A DNA stretch of 64,000 nt, from the NCBI RefSeq assembly GCF_020035535.1, contig NZ_CP083349.1:3801001-3865000 (forward strand), in the 5' to 3' direction. Below, one piece after another: positions 35,446 through 45,941 of the stretch. The position numbers and the translations under genes are program-made. The notes beneath the pieces were generated by a model. The model was not told where the DNA came from. It worked only from the letters and a program-made list of their open reading frames with translations, and did no database searches. Source of the DNA: Ensifer adhaerens (GTDB lineage: Bacteria > Pseudomonadota > Alphaproteobacteria > Rhizobiales > Rhizobiaceae). Position 1 is the stretch's first letter. The number at the start of each line of letters is the position of its first letter.

Positions 35446-37232
35446 CACGCGTGCGGCTCGGCGGGAAGCGACAGGATGAAGCGCGCACCGCTGACATGGC
35501 CGTCCTGGGCGATGATGTTCTCCGCCTTCAGTGTGCCGCCATGGGCTTCGGCGATCTGCCTGGAAATCGACAGACCGAGGCCCGAGTTCTGGCCGAAGTC
35601 CTCGCCTTCCGGCCGATCGGTGTAGAAGCGCTCGAAAATGCGGTCGATGTCTTCCGCCTGGATGCCGGGGCCGTTGTCCTCGATATAGACGAGGCAGCGC
35701 GACCGCGACCGTGTCAGGCGGACGACGATCCGGCCGCTGTCTTCGGGAACGAACGAGCGGGCATTCTCGATCAGGTTGGTGATGATCTGCCCGATGCGCA
35801 ACTCATAGCCGCTGACGGCAAAACGGGCCTTGGGGCTGTCCTTGCGGTCGATGACGAAGTCGAGCAACACCGTCTTCTTCTTGCTGCGGACCTGGCGCGA
35901 GATATCGACGAGATCGCCGAGAAGCTTCTCCAGATCGATGATCTTGGCGTCGCTACGCGCAAGTTCGGCGTCGAGCCGCGAGGCGTCCGAGATATCGCTG
36001 ATCAGGCGATCGAGGCGGCGGACGTCATGCTGGATGACGTCCATCAGGCGCTTCTTGGATTCGTCGGTCCGCGCCAACGGCAGCGTCTCGACGGCGCTGC
36101 GCAGCGAGGTAAGGGGGTTCTTCAGTTCGTGACTGACGTCGGCTGCGAAGGCCTCGATCGCCGCGATCCGGTCGTAGAGCGCGGTCGTCATCTCGCGCAG
36201 TGCGACGGAAAGGTTGCCGATCTCGTCCTGGCGGGAGGAGAAGTCAGGAATTTCCTCGCGCTCCTTGGCGCCGCCGCGACGCACGCGAACGGCCGCGGCC
36301 GCCAGGCGCCGGAGCGGATTGGCAATTGTCGAAGACAGAAGCAGCGACAGGATGATGTTGACGAGGGCAGCCACGCCGAAGACGCGGATGATGGCGAGCC
36401 GTTCCGCCTGAACGATCTTGTCGATGTCGCCGGCCTGCGTCGAAAGCAGGAGTACGCCGAGAACGGCGCGGAAGCGCTGCACGGGAACGGCCACCGAAAC
36501 GATGAGCTCACCCTTCTCGGTCACGCGCTCCACATAGCCGCGCACGCCGGTCAGCGCGTTGGTGACCTCAGGGTAGATCGAGCCGTTGCCGCCGGGCGGT
36601 TCCTTGTAGAGCGGCAGATTGCCGGGCTGGAGCAGCTTGTTCAGCCAGCTGTTGAGCTTCTCGGCAATGCCCGTCGATTCCGGCTCGATCGGCGGCAGGT
36701 CGAAGCGCAGCACCTGGCCGCCGCTATAGAGGTGTCGCGAATCGAGCAGCAGGTCGGCATCCGCGTCGAAAAGCCGGGCTCGGGTACGTGTCGGTGAGAT
36801 CAGCCGGCGCAGGACCGGTGCGACGCGTTCCTGGATGATCGGGAAGTCGAGATCCTCGTCGCTCGGCAGCGGCGTAATGCTCTGGCCAGCCTGCAGCTCC
36901 AGCAGCTTTTCGGGATCGATGGTGATCGAGTTGGTATCGACCGAGGCTGATGCCGAGATGGCGCCGGCGATGATTTCGCCCTGGGTCAGCAGGCTCTCGA
37001 CGCGCGCATCGATCAGCCCCTCGCGGAACTGGTTGAGGTACATGATGCCGCCGACGAGGACGACAAGTGCCACCAGGTTGAAGAAGACGATGCGGCGCGT
37101 CAGGCTCGAGAAGACGGCATTGCCGAACAGTCGGCGAATCAGCGTGAAGGGATGTGCCCAGCGGCGCTGACCCTGCTGTGCCTGCGCACGCCCGTCACTG
37201 TCTTCGATGTCGCCCTGCAAGACTTCTACCAA
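35445..37232 (-). CDS. chvG: ChvG/ExoS sensor histidine kinase
   Basis: A 595-residue inner-membrane sensor kinase. One membrane span lies near residues 48-66, a periplasmic domain of about 210 residues follows, then a second span near residues 280-300 and a HAMP region. The phospho-His is H368 in DVSHELKNPL, and the ATPase boxes are IENARSF, EDNGPGI and SGLGLSI. With ChvI it controls acid response, envelope and succinoglycan genes and is needed for symbiosis in S. meliloti, where the periplasmic ExoR represses it. It is followed by hprK with coupled start and stop. Confidence 0.95.
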   Translation of the reverse strand: MVEVLQGDIEDSDGRAQAQQGQRRWAHPFTLIRRLFGNAVFSSLTRRIVFFNLVALVVLVGGIMYLNQFREGLIDARVESLLTQGEIIAGAISASASVDTNSITIDPEKLLELQAGQSITPLPSDEDLDFPIIQERVAPVLRRLISPTRTRARLFDADADLLLDSRHLYSGGQVLRFDLPPIEPESTGIAEKLNSWLNKLLQPGNLPLYKEPPGGNGSIYPEVTNALTGVRGYVERVTEKGELIVSVAVPVQRFRAVLGVLLLSTQAGDIDKIVQAERLAIIRVFGVAALVNIILSLLLSSTIANPLRRLAAAAVRVRRGGAKEREEIPDFSSRQDEIGNLSVALREMTTALYDRIAAIEAFAADVSHELKNPLTSLRSAVETLPLARTDESKKRLMDVIQHDVRRLDRLISDISDASRLDAELARSDAKIIDLEKLLGDLVDISRQVRSKKKTVLLDFVIDRKDSPKARFAVSGYELRIGQIITNLIENARSFVPEDSGRIVVRLTRSRSRCLVYIEDNGPGIQAEDIDRIFERFYTDRPEGEDFGQNSGLGLSISRQIAEAHGGTLKAENIIAQDGHVSGARFILSLPAEPHA

Positions 37233-37432
37233 ATGTCCCGCTCCCGCGCGGACTGTCCTTCACGTTTGTTCGATTGCGACGGCGGCCGCTGCCGGTCGCG
37301 TCGCCGCTGTCTTTATCGTTCCGGTCCAAAGACGGCGGAGAACGCGGCGAGCTTCAAAGGAGGCCGTCGGCCACGCTCACCGTAGCGACGCTTCAAATGC
37401 GCCACTATGGGAGCGATGGCAAGCCCTGCGGC

Positions 37433-38158
37433 TCAGGCGGTCTCCCGGAAACGGTAACCGACACCGTAAAGCGTCTCGATCATATCAAAGTCGTTGTCGA
37501 CCATCTTGAACTTCTTGCGCAGCCGCTTGATGTGGCTGTCGATGGTGCGGTCGTCGACATAGACCTGCTCGTCATAGGCCGCGTCCATCAGTGCGTCGCG
37601 GCTCTTCACCACGCCCGGGCGTTGGGCAAGCGAGTGGAGGATGAGGAATTCGGTCACCGTCAGCGTCACCGGCTCGTTCTTCCAGGTGCAGGTGTGGCGC
37701 TCCTGGTCCATCACCAGCTGTCCGCGCTCCAGCGAGCGCGAGGGTGCATCGGAAGCCTTCGTGGTGTTGGTCGGGTTGGCGGCCGCGGCCTCGCGGTTTG
37801 CAGCCCGACGCAAGATCGCCTTGACCCGTTCGACCAGCAGGCGCTGCGAGAACGGCTTGGTGATGAAATCGTCGGCGCCCATCTTCAGACCGAAGAGTTC
37901 GTCGATCTCTTCATCCTTGGAGGTGAGGAAAATCACTGGGAGGTCGGACTTCTGTCTCAGGCGGCGCAACAGTTCCATGCCGTCCATGCGCGGCATCTTG
38001 ATGTCGAAAATCGCAAGTTGCGGCGGCCGGGCAAGCAGGCCCTCGAGCGCGGAAGCACCGTCGGTATAGGTCTCGACCTTGTAGCCCTCCGCCTCCAGGG
38101 CGATGGATACGGACGTCAGAATATTCCGGTCATCATCGACAAGCGCGATGGTCTGCAT
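37433..38158 (-). CDS. chvI: ChvI response regulator (OmpR family)
   Basis: A 241-residue response regulator. The receiver has the acidic pocket in LVDDD (residues 7-10), phospho-Asp D52 in [12 protein letters not shown] and Lys in ITKPFSQ. The C-terminal OmpR-type winged helix ends with [16 protein letters not shown] and YGVGYRF. The ATG at 38158 gives the standard ChvI length; the extra upstream codons are not conserved-looking. A 200-bp gap separates it from chvG. I see no gene in that gap; it may hold a separate chvG promoter. Confidence 0.95.
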   Translation of the reverse strand: MQTIALVDDDRNILTSVSIALEAEGYKVETYTDGASALEGLLARPPQLAIFDIKMPRMDGMELLRRLRQKSDLPVIFLTSKDEEIDELFGLKMGADDFITKPFSQRLLVERVKAILRRAANREAAAANPTNTTKASDAPSRSLERGQLVMDQERHTCTWKNEPVTLTVTEFLILHSLAQRPGVVKSRDALMDAAYDEQVYVDDRTIDSHIKRLRKKFKMVDNDFDMIETLYGVGYRFRETA

Positions 38159-38482
38159 CGTGTTCAACTCCGTCTTTTGAGGTGCCGGTCTCGTCCCCGA
38201 AAACTCCGGCATTCGCGAGTCACGGGTGCGTTAGTGAGTATAAAGGTGGAACAAATTGTGGCGAAGCCCAAAAAGCACCTGTCGTGACGATAGGATAGCT
38301 CCCCTCAGTTCGGTGTTTTGCAGGCCGAATTCAACCGATTAAAAAAACGATAATTTTCTTTAAATCGATTAATATACTGAAATCATTATTCTTTTTTTGA
38401 CGCCGCCTTGTTTTTGAGCGAGCATGCAAGTAAGGTCCGGCGAAATTCAACGCCAATGGCCAAACACGAAGGAAGCTTGACC
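38159..38482. other. Divergent intergenic region between chvI and pckA
   Basis: 324 bp. The section 38335-38400 is strikingly AT-rich, with two copies of CGATTAA (38336 and 38365) and TATACT at 38373-38378 as a possible -10 for pckA. I could not place a convincing -35. A roughly 25-codon in-frame extension of pckA exists here but lacks a good ribosome site. Confidence 0.5.
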
Positions 38483-40093
38483 ATGGAGCAACTCGGCACT
38501 CGCAATCTCGCGAACGGCTTGGAAAAACTCGGCTTTATCGACCTCGAAACGGTTCGGTACAACCTCGAAGCCGCAGAGCTTTATGAGGAAGCTCTTCGCC
38601 GCGGCGAGGCTGAGCTGACGGCACACGGAGCACTCGTCGCCCGTACCGGCCAGCACACCGGCCGTTCGCCGAAGGACAAGTTCGTGGTTCGCGATGCGAA
38701 CACTGACGACCAGATCTGGTGGGACAACAACAAGCCGATGTCACCGGAGCATTTTGCGCTGCTCCGCCAGGACATGCTCGATCACGCCAAGGGCATGTCG
38801 CTCTACGTGCAGGATCTCGTTGGCGGTGCCGACGCCGATAACGCTCTGCCGACCCGCGTCGTCACCGAATATGCCTGGCATTCGCTGTTCATCCGCAATC
38901 TGCTGATCCGCCCGGCCCGCGAAGCCCTCGGATCCTTCCTGCCGAAGCTGACGATCATCGATCTGCCGAGCTTCAAGGCTGATCCGGAGCGCTACGGCTG
39001 CCGTACCGAGACCGTCATCGCCTGCGATTTCACCAACGGCCTGATCCTCATCGGCGGCACGTCCTACGCCGGCGAGATGAAGAAGTCCGTCTTCACGGTT
39101 CTCAATTACCTGCTGCCCAAGAAGGGCGTCATGCCGATGCATTGCTCGGCAAATGTTGGTCCGGAAGGCGACACGGCGATCTTCTTCGGCCTCTCCGGCA
39201 CCGGCAAGACGACGCTTTCGGCTGATCCGACCCGCACGCTGATCGGCGACGACGAGCACGGCTGGGGCGACCAGGGCGTCTTCAACTTCGAAGGCGGCTG
39301 CTACGCCAAGGCGATCCGTCTGTCTGAAGCTGCCGAGCCGGAAATCTATGCGACGACCCGCCGTTTCGGCACCGTCATGGAAAACGTCGTTCTCGACGAA
39401 CGCCGCCTTCCTGATTTCGACGATGGTTCGCTGACGGAAAACACCCGCTGCGCCTATCCGCTCGATTTCATCCCGAACGCCAGCGCCACCGGCACTGCAC
39501 CTCAGCCGCGCACCATCATCATGCTGACCGCCGATGCCTTCGGCGTGATGCCGCCGATTGCCAAGCTGACGCCGGAACAGGCGATGTACCACTTCCTTTC
39601 CGGCTACACCGCCAAGGTTGCCGGCACGGAAAAGGGCGTCACCGAGCCGGAAGCCACCTTCTCGACCTGCTTCGGCGCACCGTTCATGCCGCGCCACCCG
39701 TCGGAATATGGCAACCTGCTGAAGGATCTGATCGCCAAGAACGGCGTCACCTGCTGGCTGGTCAACACCGGCTGGACCGGTGGCGCCTACGGCACCGGCA
39801 GCCGCATGCCGATCAAGGTGACGCGCGCTCTGCTTGCCGCCGCACTTGACGGTTCGCTGAACGCCGCTGAACTGCGCACCGACGGCAACTTCGGTTTCGC
39901 CGTTCCGGTCTCGGTCCCGGGCGTCGACGACGGCATCCTCGATCCGCGCTCGACCTGGGCCGACGGTGCAGCCTACGATGCACAGGCACGCCGCCTCGTA
40001 GACATGTTCATCACGAACTTCGCCAAGTTCGAGAGCCATGTGGATGGCAGCGTTCGCGACGCGGCTCCCGGCACCAAAATCGCCGCCGAATAA
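38483..40093 (+). CDS. pckA: Phosphoenolpyruvate carboxykinase (ATP)
   Basis: A 536-residue gluconeogenic enzyme converting oxaloacetate and ATP to PEP, required for growth on C4-dicarboxylates. Substrate-binding [14 protein letters not shown] is near the N-terminus, the P-loop [11 protein letters not shown] is near residue 236, and the metal-binding [10 protein letters not shown] follows. The ATG at 38483 gives exactly the length usual in rhizobia and has GGAAG upstream. Confidence 0.97.
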   Translation: MEQLGTRNLANGLEKLGFIDLETVRYNLEAAELYEEALRRGEAELTAHGALVARTGQHTGRSPKDKFVVRDANTDDQIWWDNNKPMSPEHFALLRQDMLDHAKGMSLYVQDLVGGADADNALPTRVVTEYAWHSLFIRNLLIRPAREALGSFLPKLTIIDLPSFKADPERYGCRTETVIACDFTNGLILIGGTSYAGEMKKSVFTVLNYLLPKKGVMPMHCSANVGPEGDTAIFFGLSGTGKTTLSADPTRTLIGDDEHGWGDQGVFNFEGGCYAKAIRLSEAAEPEIYATTRRFGTVMENVVLDERRLPDFDDGSLTENTRCAYPLDFIPNASATGTAPQPRTIIMLTADAFGVMPPIAKLTPEQAMYHFLSGYTAKVAGTEKGVTEPEATFSTCFGAPFMPRHPSEYGNLLKDLIAKNGVTCWLVNTGWTGGAYGTGSRMPIKVTRALLAAALDGSLNAAELRTDGNFGFAVPVSVPGVDDGILDPRSTWADGAAYDAQARRLVDMFITNFAKFESHVDGSVRDAAPGTKIAAE

Positions 40094-40106
40094 AGATCGT
40101 CGGCTA

Positions 40107-40122
40107 TGATTCACGTGAAACC
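40107..40122. other. parS-like ParB-binding site candidate 1
   Basis: TGATTCACGTGAAACC matches the bacterial chromosomal parS consensus TGTTTCACGTGAAACA at 14 of 16 positions and keeps the central CACGTG and both inner flanks. It begins 14 bp after the pckA stop and overlaps the left arm of the terminator. The window appears to lie in the origin-proximal part of a Sinorhizobium-like chromosome, where parS sites cluster. Confidence 0.55.
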
Positions 40123-40143
40123 CGGTCCTTGTGGCCGGGTTTT
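40118..40143 (+). terminator. Rho-independent terminator after pckA
   Basis: AAACCCGG (40118-40125) and CCGGGTTT (40135-40142) form an 8-bp stem with a 9-nt loop, ending in TTTT. Confidence 0.8.
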
Positions 40144-40307
40144 CGCGTTCGCGCCTGCTGTATGCCCCTTAGATTCCTCTTCGATTTGAGGGAACATATA
40201 CAGCTGTCAAAGTGCTCCGGCGCCCTTTGCGCGTCTGATGAGACGCGCGACGCCCGTAGTGTTTTCAACGGGTTCGCTCTGTGCCATAGATCGGGCCGAG
40301 GTGAACC

Positions 40308-40742
40308 ATGGCCAGCGACCCGCTCTACATAAACGACAATATCGTCATCGCCGGCTGGGAGCTGACGGAGCAATTCGTGCTGGCCGGCGGGCCGGGCGGA
40401 CAGAACGTCAACAAGGTGTCGACCGCCGTTCAGCTGTTCTTCAACGTCCAGGCTTCTCCGGCACTCTCCGATCGCATCAAGGCCAATGCCCTGAAGATTG
40501 CCGGCCGTCGCGCCTCGAAAGAAGGCGTGCTGATGATCGAAGCCAGCCGTTTTCGCAGCCAGGAGCGCAACCGAGAGGATGCCCGCGAGCGGCTGAAGGA
40601 ACTGATTCTCAAGGCCGCCGAGCCGCCACCGCCGCCGCGCAAGAAGACGAAACCGACCCGCGGTTCCGTCGAGCGGCGCCTGAAGGAAAAGTCCGGTCGT
40701 GGCGAGATCAAGAAGCTCCGAGGCCGGCCGGGCGGGGACTGA
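40308..40742 (+). CDS. arfB: ArfB/YaeJ-type peptidyl-tRNA hydrolase (ribosome rescue)
   Basis: A 144-residue class-I-release-factor-like protein. The GGQ motif lies in AGGPGGQNVNK (G30-G31-Q32), and the C-terminal tail is strongly basic (KKTKPTRGSVERRLKEK), as needed to enter the empty mRNA channel of stalled ribosomes. The codon-recognition domain of true release factors is absent. It frees ribosomes stalled without a stop codon. The ATG at 40308 follows GAGGTGAACC. Confidence 0.92.
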   Translation: MASDPLYINDNIVIAGWELTEQFVLAGGPGGQNVNKVSTAVQLFFNVQASPALSDRIKANALKIAGRRASKEGVLMIEASRFRSQERNREDARERLKELILKAAEPPPPPRKKTKPTRGSVERRLKEKSGRGEIKKLRGRPGGD

Positions 40743-40820
40743 TTTCTTTCTGCCGCTCCCTTGCCTTTGCCAGGCGGCGCCCTCTCTTATCGAGCAGCGT
40801 TTTCACAAAAGGAGATATTC

Positions 40821-41294
40821 ATGGGTCTTTTCAGCTTTATCAAGAACGCCGGCAAGAAGCTCGGCATCGGTGGCGATGACGACGCTCCGGATGCCGAAAG
40901 CGTTCAGAAGGAGCTTGCGTCGCACGATCTCGGCACCAAGGACGTGCAGGTCGAAGTGGCCGGTGACAAGGTCGTGCTGAAGGGTGTCGTGAAGGATCAG
41001 AGCGTCTTCGAAAAGGCAGTCGTTGCCGTCGGCAACACGCTCGGCGTCTCGGCTGTGGAGGCCTCCGAACTCAAGGTCGCCGATGCCGGTGCTGCACCCG
41101 CTCCGGCGAAGGAGCCCGTGTTCTATACCGTCAAGAAGGGCGACAATCTCTGGAAGATCGCCGAAGCGCAGTACGGCAAGGGCAAGGGCGCCAAGCACAC
41201 GGTCATCTTCGAAGCCAACAAGCCGATGCTGACGCATCCCGACAAGATCTATCCCGGCCAGGTTTTGCGCATTCCGGATCTGGATGCGGCCTGA
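40821..41294 (+). CDS. kbp: Kbp/YgaU-like BON-LysM protein
   Basis: A 157-residue protein that starts MGLFSFIKNAGKKLG and ends IYPGQVLRIP, both close to E. coli Kbp (YgaU). A BON domain spans roughly 25-90 and a LysM domain roughly 98-150 (FYTVKKGDNLWKIA). Kbp binds potassium in E. coli. No signal peptide is evident. The ATG at 40821 has an excellent AAAGGAGAT. Confidence 0.87.
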   Translation: MGLFSFIKNAGKKLGIGGDDDAPDAESVQKELASHDLGTKDVQVEVAGDKVVLKGVVKDQSVFEKAVVAVGNTLGVSAVEASELKVADAGAAPAPAKEPVFYTVKKGDNLWKIAEAQYGKGKGAKHTVIFEANKPMLTHPDKIYPGQVLRIPDLDAA

Positions 41295-41296
41295 GC

Positions 41297-41734
41297 GTGT
41301 CCTTCAGACGTTCATCTGCAATTGCAGCGCTGGCGGGTCTCTGGCTTGCCGGCGCTTGTTTGGCGCAGCCCTTCCGCGAGCCCGCCAAGGGCAGCGCCGA
41401 GCGCGCAGCCATCCTTGATGCCATCCGCCCGGCGGTGGAGGCTGAGATGCGTGGCCCCGTCGAATTCGTGGTCACGACCATGCGCGCGGCGCCCAACTGG
41501 GCCTTCATGCAGGTCGAGCCGCAGCGTCCGGGCGGAGGGACGATCAACCTTACGCAAACCGGGTTGCGCGACGAAGCCGACATGATGGATGGTCTGACGG
41601 TGTTTGCACTCGTCAGTTTCCAGAATGGCCGCTGGAACCTGGTCGATCACGTCGTCGGGCCGACGGATGTCGCCTATGCGGGCTGGCCGCTTCGCTATGG
41701 CGTTCCCGCGGCACTTCTCGGCCTGGAACAATAA
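41297..41734 (+). CDS. Small secreted protein of unknown function
   Basis: A 145-residue protein with a signal peptide (SAIAALAGLWLAGACLA, cleavage near residue 23). The mature part contains REPAKGSAERAAILDAIRPAVEAE, a mixed middle, and NGRWNLVDHVVGPTDVAY, an arrangement reminiscent of NTF2-like or other small alpha+beta folds, but I do not recognise a family. It starts with GTG two bases after the kbp stop and has no clear ribosome site, so translational coupling to kbp is likely. Confidence 0.65.
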   Translation: MSFRRSSAIAALAGLWLAGACLAQPFREPAKGSAERAAILDAIRPAVEAEMRGPVEFVVTTMRAAPNWAFMQVEPQRPGGGTINLTQTGLRDEADMMDGLTVFALVSFQNGRWNLVDHVVGPTDVAYAGWPLRYGVPAALLGLEQ

Positions 41735-41746
41735 GGACTGCCTCTC

Positions 41747-42358
41747 ATGCAGGTGCTCCCGAAAGGGGTCAGACATATTCCGGGCTATCTTGATCGCGCC
41801 CGGCAGGAACAACTGGTCGAGGCAATCCGCCTCGTCGTCGCCGAAGCGCCGCTCTTCGTGCCGGAGATGCCGAAGACCGGCAAACCCATGTCGGTGCGGA
41901 TGACCAATTGCGGCGCGCTCGGCTGGGTTACGGACCGCGATCGCGGCTATCGTTACCAGGCTCAGCATCCTTTGACCGGTCGCCCCTGGCCGCCAATGCC
42001 GGATGTGCTACTCGATATCTGGAACGCGGTTTCCGCCAGCAACAAGACGCCGGAAGCCTGCCTTGTGAACTTCTACTCCGAGGAAGCCCGCATGGGCCTG
42101 CATCAGGACCGCGACGAGCGCGACCTCGAAACCGCCGTTGTCTCGATTTCGCTTGGCGACAGCTGCCTCTTTCGTGTCGGCGGCAATACGCGCGGCGGCC
42201 AGACGATGTCTTTCCGCCTCGAAAGCGGTGATGTCGTCGTGCTCGGTGGGGAAGGGCGGCTCGCCTTCCATGGCGTCGACCGCATCTATCCGAATACGTC
42301 GACGCTGCTGAAGAATGGCGGCCGGGTCAATCTGACGCTGCGCCGCGTCAATCCGTGA
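41747..42358 (+). CDS. alkB: AlkB-type 2-oxoglutarate/Fe(II) dioxygenase
   Basis: A 203-residue DNA/RNA dealkylation enzyme that oxidatively removes methyl groups such as 1-methyladenine and 3-methylcytosine. The iron ligands are H119 and D121 in LHQDRDE and H175 in LAFHGVDR. The 2-oxoglutarate arginines lie in GGRVNLTLRR near the C-terminus. It is close in length to E. coli AlkB. It begins 12 bp after the secreted-protein gene, so it may share its transcript. Confidence 0.92.
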   Translation: MQVLPKGVRHIPGYLDRARQEQLVEAIRLVVAEAPLFVPEMPKTGKPMSVRMTNCGALGWVTDRDRGYRYQAQHPLTGRPWPPMPDVLLDIWNAVSASNKTPEACLVNFYSEEARMGLHQDRDERDLETAVVSISLGDSCLFRVGGNTRGGQTMSFRLESGDVVVLGGEGRLAFHGVDRIYPNTSTLLKNGGRVNLTLRRVNP

Positions 42359-42415
42359 CCAACTGGATGGAAAACCGTTTCACCCTTTTCCTGAACTTGC
42401 TTCGGGCCGAAAAGC

Positions 42416-43408
42416 TCAGAGCTTCCTGAGCGCCACCTTCTCCGTCAGGTGGTTCGGGCCCTTCTGCAGGATCAGGTCGGCGCGCGGGCGCGTCGGCAGG
42501 ATGTTCTGGTGCAAGTTCTTCAGGTTGATGTTGTGCCACAGGCCTTCGGCTATGGCGCGGGCGGCATCCTCGCTGATCGTCGCGTAGCGATGGAAGTAGG
42601 ATTCCGGGTTCTTGAAGGCGGTTTCGCGCAGCCGCATGAAGCGGTTGACGTACCAGCTGTGGATCAGGCTTTCCTCGGCATCGATATAGATCGAGAAGTC
42701 GAAGAAATCCGAGACCATCGGCACGATCTTCCCGTCAGCCGGCAGGTTGCGTGACTGCAGAACGTTGATGCCTTCAAAGATCAGGATATCCGGCCGATCG
42801 ATGACGGTGAACTGATCCGGAAGCACGTCATAGGTCAGGTGCGAATAGCTGGGTGCCCTGACGTTCAGCTGGCCGGCTTTGATCGCCGAAAGGAAGCGCA
42901 GGAGTGCGCCGACGTCGTAGCTCTCCGGAAACCCCTTGCGGTCCATCATGTTTTCGCGCTGGAGCACGGCGTTCGGATAAAGGAAGCCGTCGGTCGTCAC
43001 CAGGTCGACCTTCGGGCTCGACGGCCAGCGTGACAATAGCTGCGCGAGAATACGAGCCGTCGTCGACTTGCCGACGGCGACCGAACCGGCAATGCCGATG
43101 ACGAAGGGGGTCTTGGTCTCGGACATGCTGAGGAAGCGCTTGCGTTGCTCGAAGAGCATCTGCGACGATTCCACATGGGTCGAGAGCAGGCGTGACAGCG
43201 ACAGGTAAATCTGCCGGACCTCCCCGAGATCGACGGGGTCGTTCAGCGAGCGCAGCCGCTGTACCTCGTCGGCCGTCAGCGTCAGCGGCGTATCGGCGCG
43301 AAAGTGCGACCATTCCTCGGCGGTGAAGAAATGATAGGGCGAATAATCCTGCTTCTGTGGGTTATCGGGCAGGTCGGCCGGTTCGATGTCTTTCGCCACT
43401 ATCGTCAT
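42416..43408 (-). CDS. coaA: Pantothenate kinase, type I
   Basis: A 330-residue bacterial type I pantothenate kinase, first step of coenzyme A synthesis. Walker A is [12 protein letters not shown] (residues 105-116). The family blocks [12 protein letters not shown] and FEGINVLQ are present and the C-terminal region is intact. It overlaps the hisE stop by 4 nt (ATGA) and is the last gene of the histidine operon. Confidence 0.96.
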   Translation of the reverse strand: MTIVAKDIEPADLPDNPQKQDYSPYHFFTAEEWSHFRADTPLTLTADEVQRLRSLNDPVDLGEVRQIYLSLSRLLSTHVESSQMLFEQRKRFLSMSETKTPFVIGIAGSVAVGKSTTARILAQLLSRWPSSPKVDLVTTDGFLYPNAVLQRENMMDRKGFPESYDVGALLRFLSAIKAGQLNVRAPSYSHLTYDVLPDQFTVIDRPDILIFEGINVLQSRNLPADGKIVPMVSDFFDFSIYIDAEESLIHSWYVNRFMRLRETAFKNPESYFHRYATISEDAARAIAEGLWHNINLKNLHQNILPTRPRADLILQKGPNHLTEKVALRKL

Positions 43409-43728
43409 GGATTCTGCCGATTTGCCTTTTCCTGCAGGCCAGATTGCTGCGTCCGCCGCGCAAGTTCGTTCAGCACATCCTGCAACGGAACGTCGGCGAT
43501 CTTCAATACGACCATCAGATGATAGATGAGATCGGCGCTTTCGGCGACGAGATTCGCGCGGTCGTTGCTGATGGCCGCGATCACCGTCTCGACCGCTTCC
43601 TCGCCCAGTTTCTTGGCCGCCTTCGGCTGGCCGCCCGCGACCAGCTTTGCCGTCCAGGATTGGTCCGGGGCAGCCTGCGCGCGTGTCGCGACGATGGCCT
43701 CGAGATCGGAAAGTGTGAAGTCAGCCAT
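43405..43728 (-). CDS. hisE: Phosphoribosyl-ATP pyrophosphatase
   Basis: A 107-residue all-alpha pyrophosphohydrolase for the second step of histidine synthesis. The metal-binding helix pair shows [14 protein letters not shown] and [14 protein letters not shown] (EExxE and ExxD). It is a stand-alone enzyme, not fused to HisI. It follows hisF by 15 bp and overlaps coaA. Confidence 0.95.
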   Translation of the reverse strand: MADFTLSDLEAIVATRAQAAPDQSWTAKLVAGGQPKAAKKLGEEAVETVIAAISNDRANLVAESADLIYHLMVVLKIADVPLQDVLNELARRTQQSGLQEKANRQNP

Positions 43729-43743
43729 GGAAGATCCTGAAGC

Positions 43744-44520
43744 TCAGTCGAGGCGCATGGCGATGCCATGCTCGGCCATATAGCGCTTGGTTTCGCCAAT
43801 GCTATAGGTGCCGAAGTGGAAGATCGAGGCGGCGAGCACGGCGGTAGCATGGCCGTCTTTGATACCGGCGACCATGTGGTCGAGCGTGCCGACGCCGCCG
43901 GACGCAATCACCGGCGCGCGGACCGCATCGGCAACGGCGCGGGTAAGCGCGATATCGTAGCCGCTCTTCGTGCCGTCACGGTCCATCGAGGTCAATAGGA
44001 TCTCGCCAGCGCCGAGATCGACGACCCGGCGGGCAAAGTCGACCGCGTCAATGCCGGTCGGCTGGCGTCCGCCATGGGTGAATATCTCCCAGCGATCCGC
44101 TTCGCCATCGGCAGAGACCTTTTTGGCGTCGATGGCGACGACGATGCACTGGTTGCCGAATTTGTCGGCCGCTTCAGCGACGAAGTCCGGGTTCTTCACG
44201 GCAGCCGTGTTGATCGACACCTTGTCGGCGCCGGCCAGAAGCAGCTTGCGGATGTCGGAAACCTGGCGCACGCCGCCGCCAACCGTCAGCGGCATGAAGC
44301 ACTGTTCGGCCGTGCGGGCGATGACGTCGAAGATCGTCTCGCGATTGTCCGAGGACGCGGTGATGTCGAGGAAGCAGAGCTCGTCGGCGCCGGCAGCGTC
44401 ATAGGCGCGGGCCGCCTCCACCGGGTCACCGGCGTCGATCAGGTCGACGAAGTTGACGCCCTTGACGACACGGCCGTCCTTGACGTCGAGGCAGGGGATA
44501 ACGCGGGCTTTAAGCGTCAT
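43744..44520 (-). CDS. hisF: Imidazole glycerol phosphate synthase, cyclase subunit
   Basis: A 258-residue TIM barrel that pairs with HisH. The catalytic Asp residues lie in [14 protein letters not shown] (N-terminal) and [10 protein letters not shown]; the phosphate loops are GGGVRQ and SGGVG. It yields IGP and AICAR from PRFAR and ammonia. It lies 4 bp after hisA. Confidence 0.97.
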   Translation of the reverse strand: MTLKARVIPCLDVKDGRVVKGVNFVDLIDAGDPVEAARAYDAAGADELCFLDITASSDNRETIFDVIARTAEQCFMPLTVGGGVRQVSDIRKLLLAGADKVSINTAAVKNPDFVAEAADKFGNQCIVVAIDAKKVSADGEADRWEIFTHGGRQPTGIDAVDFARRVVDLGAGEILLTSMDRDGTKSGYDIALTRAVADAVRAPVIASGGVGTLDHMVAGIKDGHATAVLAASIFHFGTYSIGETKRYMAEHGIAMRLD

Positions 44521-44524
44521 GGTT

Positions 44525-45262
44525 TCAAGCCTTTCTCGCAGCGCGGATCAGGTCCAGCGCCTCCTGCGGGTCGATGCGGCCGTCATAGAGCGCGCGGCCG
44601 GAGATGGCACCTTCGAGCTTGCGTGCGTCCGGCTCGACCATCCGGCGGATGTCGTCCATCGAGGCGAGACCGCCCGATGCGATGACAGGAATGGAAACCG
44701 CGTCCGCGAGTTCCAGGGTCGAGGCCCAGTTGATGCCCGTCAGGATGCCGTCGCGGTCGATGTCGGTATAGATGATCGCCGAGACGCCGGCGCCCTCGAA
44801 CTTCTTGGCAAGCTCGATCACGCCGAGCTCGGAGGCCTCGGCCCAGCCTTCGACGGCGACCTTGCCGCCCTTGGCGTCGATGCCGACGGCGACCTTGCCC
44901 GGGAATTTGGCGCAGGCTTCGATGACGAGCGCCGGGTCACGCACAGCGACGGTGCCGAGGATGACGCGGGCAAGCCCGCGCGACAGCCAGTTTTCGATGT
45001 GCTCGAGCGTGCGGATGCCGCCGCCGAGCTGCACCGGATTCTTGGTCGCCTTGAGGATGGCGTCTACGGCGGCACCGTTGACCGTCTCACCGGCAAAGGC
45101 ACCGTTCAAGTCGACGACGTGCAGCCACTCGAAGCCCTGGTCTTCAAAGGCGCGGGCCTGGGCCGCCGGGTCGGGGTTGTAAACTGTCGCCTGGTCCATG
45201 TCGCCGAGCTTCAGGCGCACGCATTGCCCGTCTTTCAGGTCGATCGCGGGAAAAAGGATCAT
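44525..45262 (-). CDS. hisA: ProFAR isomerase
   Basis: A 245-residue TIM barrel isomerising ProFAR to [19 protein letters not shown] holds the first catalytic Asp, [10 protein letters not shown] the second, and the phosphate sites are GGGIRT and SGGLAS. I choose the ATG at 45262, where the family sequence (MILFPAIDL) begins, over a TTG four codons upstream. Confidence 0.96.
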   Translation of the reverse strand: MILFPAIDLKDGQCVRLKLGDMDQATVYNPDPAAQARAFEDQGFEWLHVVDLNGAFAGETVNGAAVDAILKATKNPVQLGGGIRTLEHIENWLSRGLARVILGTVAVRDPALVIEACAKFPGKVAVGIDAKGGKVAVEGWAEASELGVIELAKKFEGAGVSAIIYTDIDRDGILTGINWASTLELADAVSIPVIASGGLASMDDIRRMVEPDARKLEGAISGRALYDGRIDPQEALDLIRAARKA

Positions 45263-45290
45263 GGGTTTGTCCAATCAGTCGTGCGAAAGC

Positions 45291-45941
45291 TCAGGGCTTC
45301 CAGCGCAGGAAATTCGAGATGAGGGCAAGGCCGAGCGCCTGGCTCTTTTCCGGGTGGAATTGCGAGCCCGCCTTGTTGCCGTTGGCAACGAAAGCCGTGA
45401 CGGGTCCGCCGTAGTCCGCCTCGGCGACCACGTCGGCGGCGTTCTCGGCGGCCAGGTGATACGAATGCACAAAATAGGCATGCAGACCGGTTTCGCCAAC
45501 ACGGATGCCGTCAAACAGCGGGTGCTCGCGCTTGAGCTTCAGCGTGTTCCAGCCGATCTGCGGGATCTTCAGCGCGGTGTCGGTAGGTGTCATTTCGACG
45601 ACATCGCCGGGGATCCAGCCGAAACCATGGGTGATGGTCTTTTCCAGCCCGCGCGACGACATCAACTGCATGCCCACGCAGATGCCGAGGAAGGGGCGGC
45701 CGGCCTGTTCCACCGCTTCCGTCAGCGCCTGTTCCATACCATCGACGGCGGCAAGGCCGCGGCGGCAGTCGGCATAGGCGCCGACGCCCGGAAGCACGAT
45801 GCGGTCGGCGCTCGCCACCCGTTCCGGCCTGTCGGTAAGGTCGATCTCGGCCGAAATACCGGCTTCGCGGGCGGCCCGTTCAAAGGCCTTTGTGGCCGAG
45901 CGCAGGTTGCCCGAGCCGTAATCGATGATGGCGACGCGCAT
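45291..45941 (-). CDS. hisH: Imidazole glycerol phosphate synthase, glutamine amidotransferase subunit
   Basis: A 216-residue class I glutaminase that feeds ammonia to HisF. The nucleophile is C88 in GICVGMQL; the His-Glu pair is in SQFHPEKSQ near the C-terminus. The start overlaps the preceding DUF2628 stop by one base (TGATG). Confidence 0.97.
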   Translation of the reverse strand: MRVAIIDYGSGNLRSATKAFERAAREAGISAEIDLTDRPERVASADRIVLPGVGAYADCRRGLAAVDGMEQALTEAVEQAGRPFLGICVGMQLMSSRGLEKTITHGFGWIPGDVVEMTPTDTALKIPQIGWNTLKLKREHPLFDGIRVGETGLHAYFVHSYHLAAENAADVVAEADYGGPVTAFVANGNKAGSQFHPEKSQALGLALISNFLRWKP

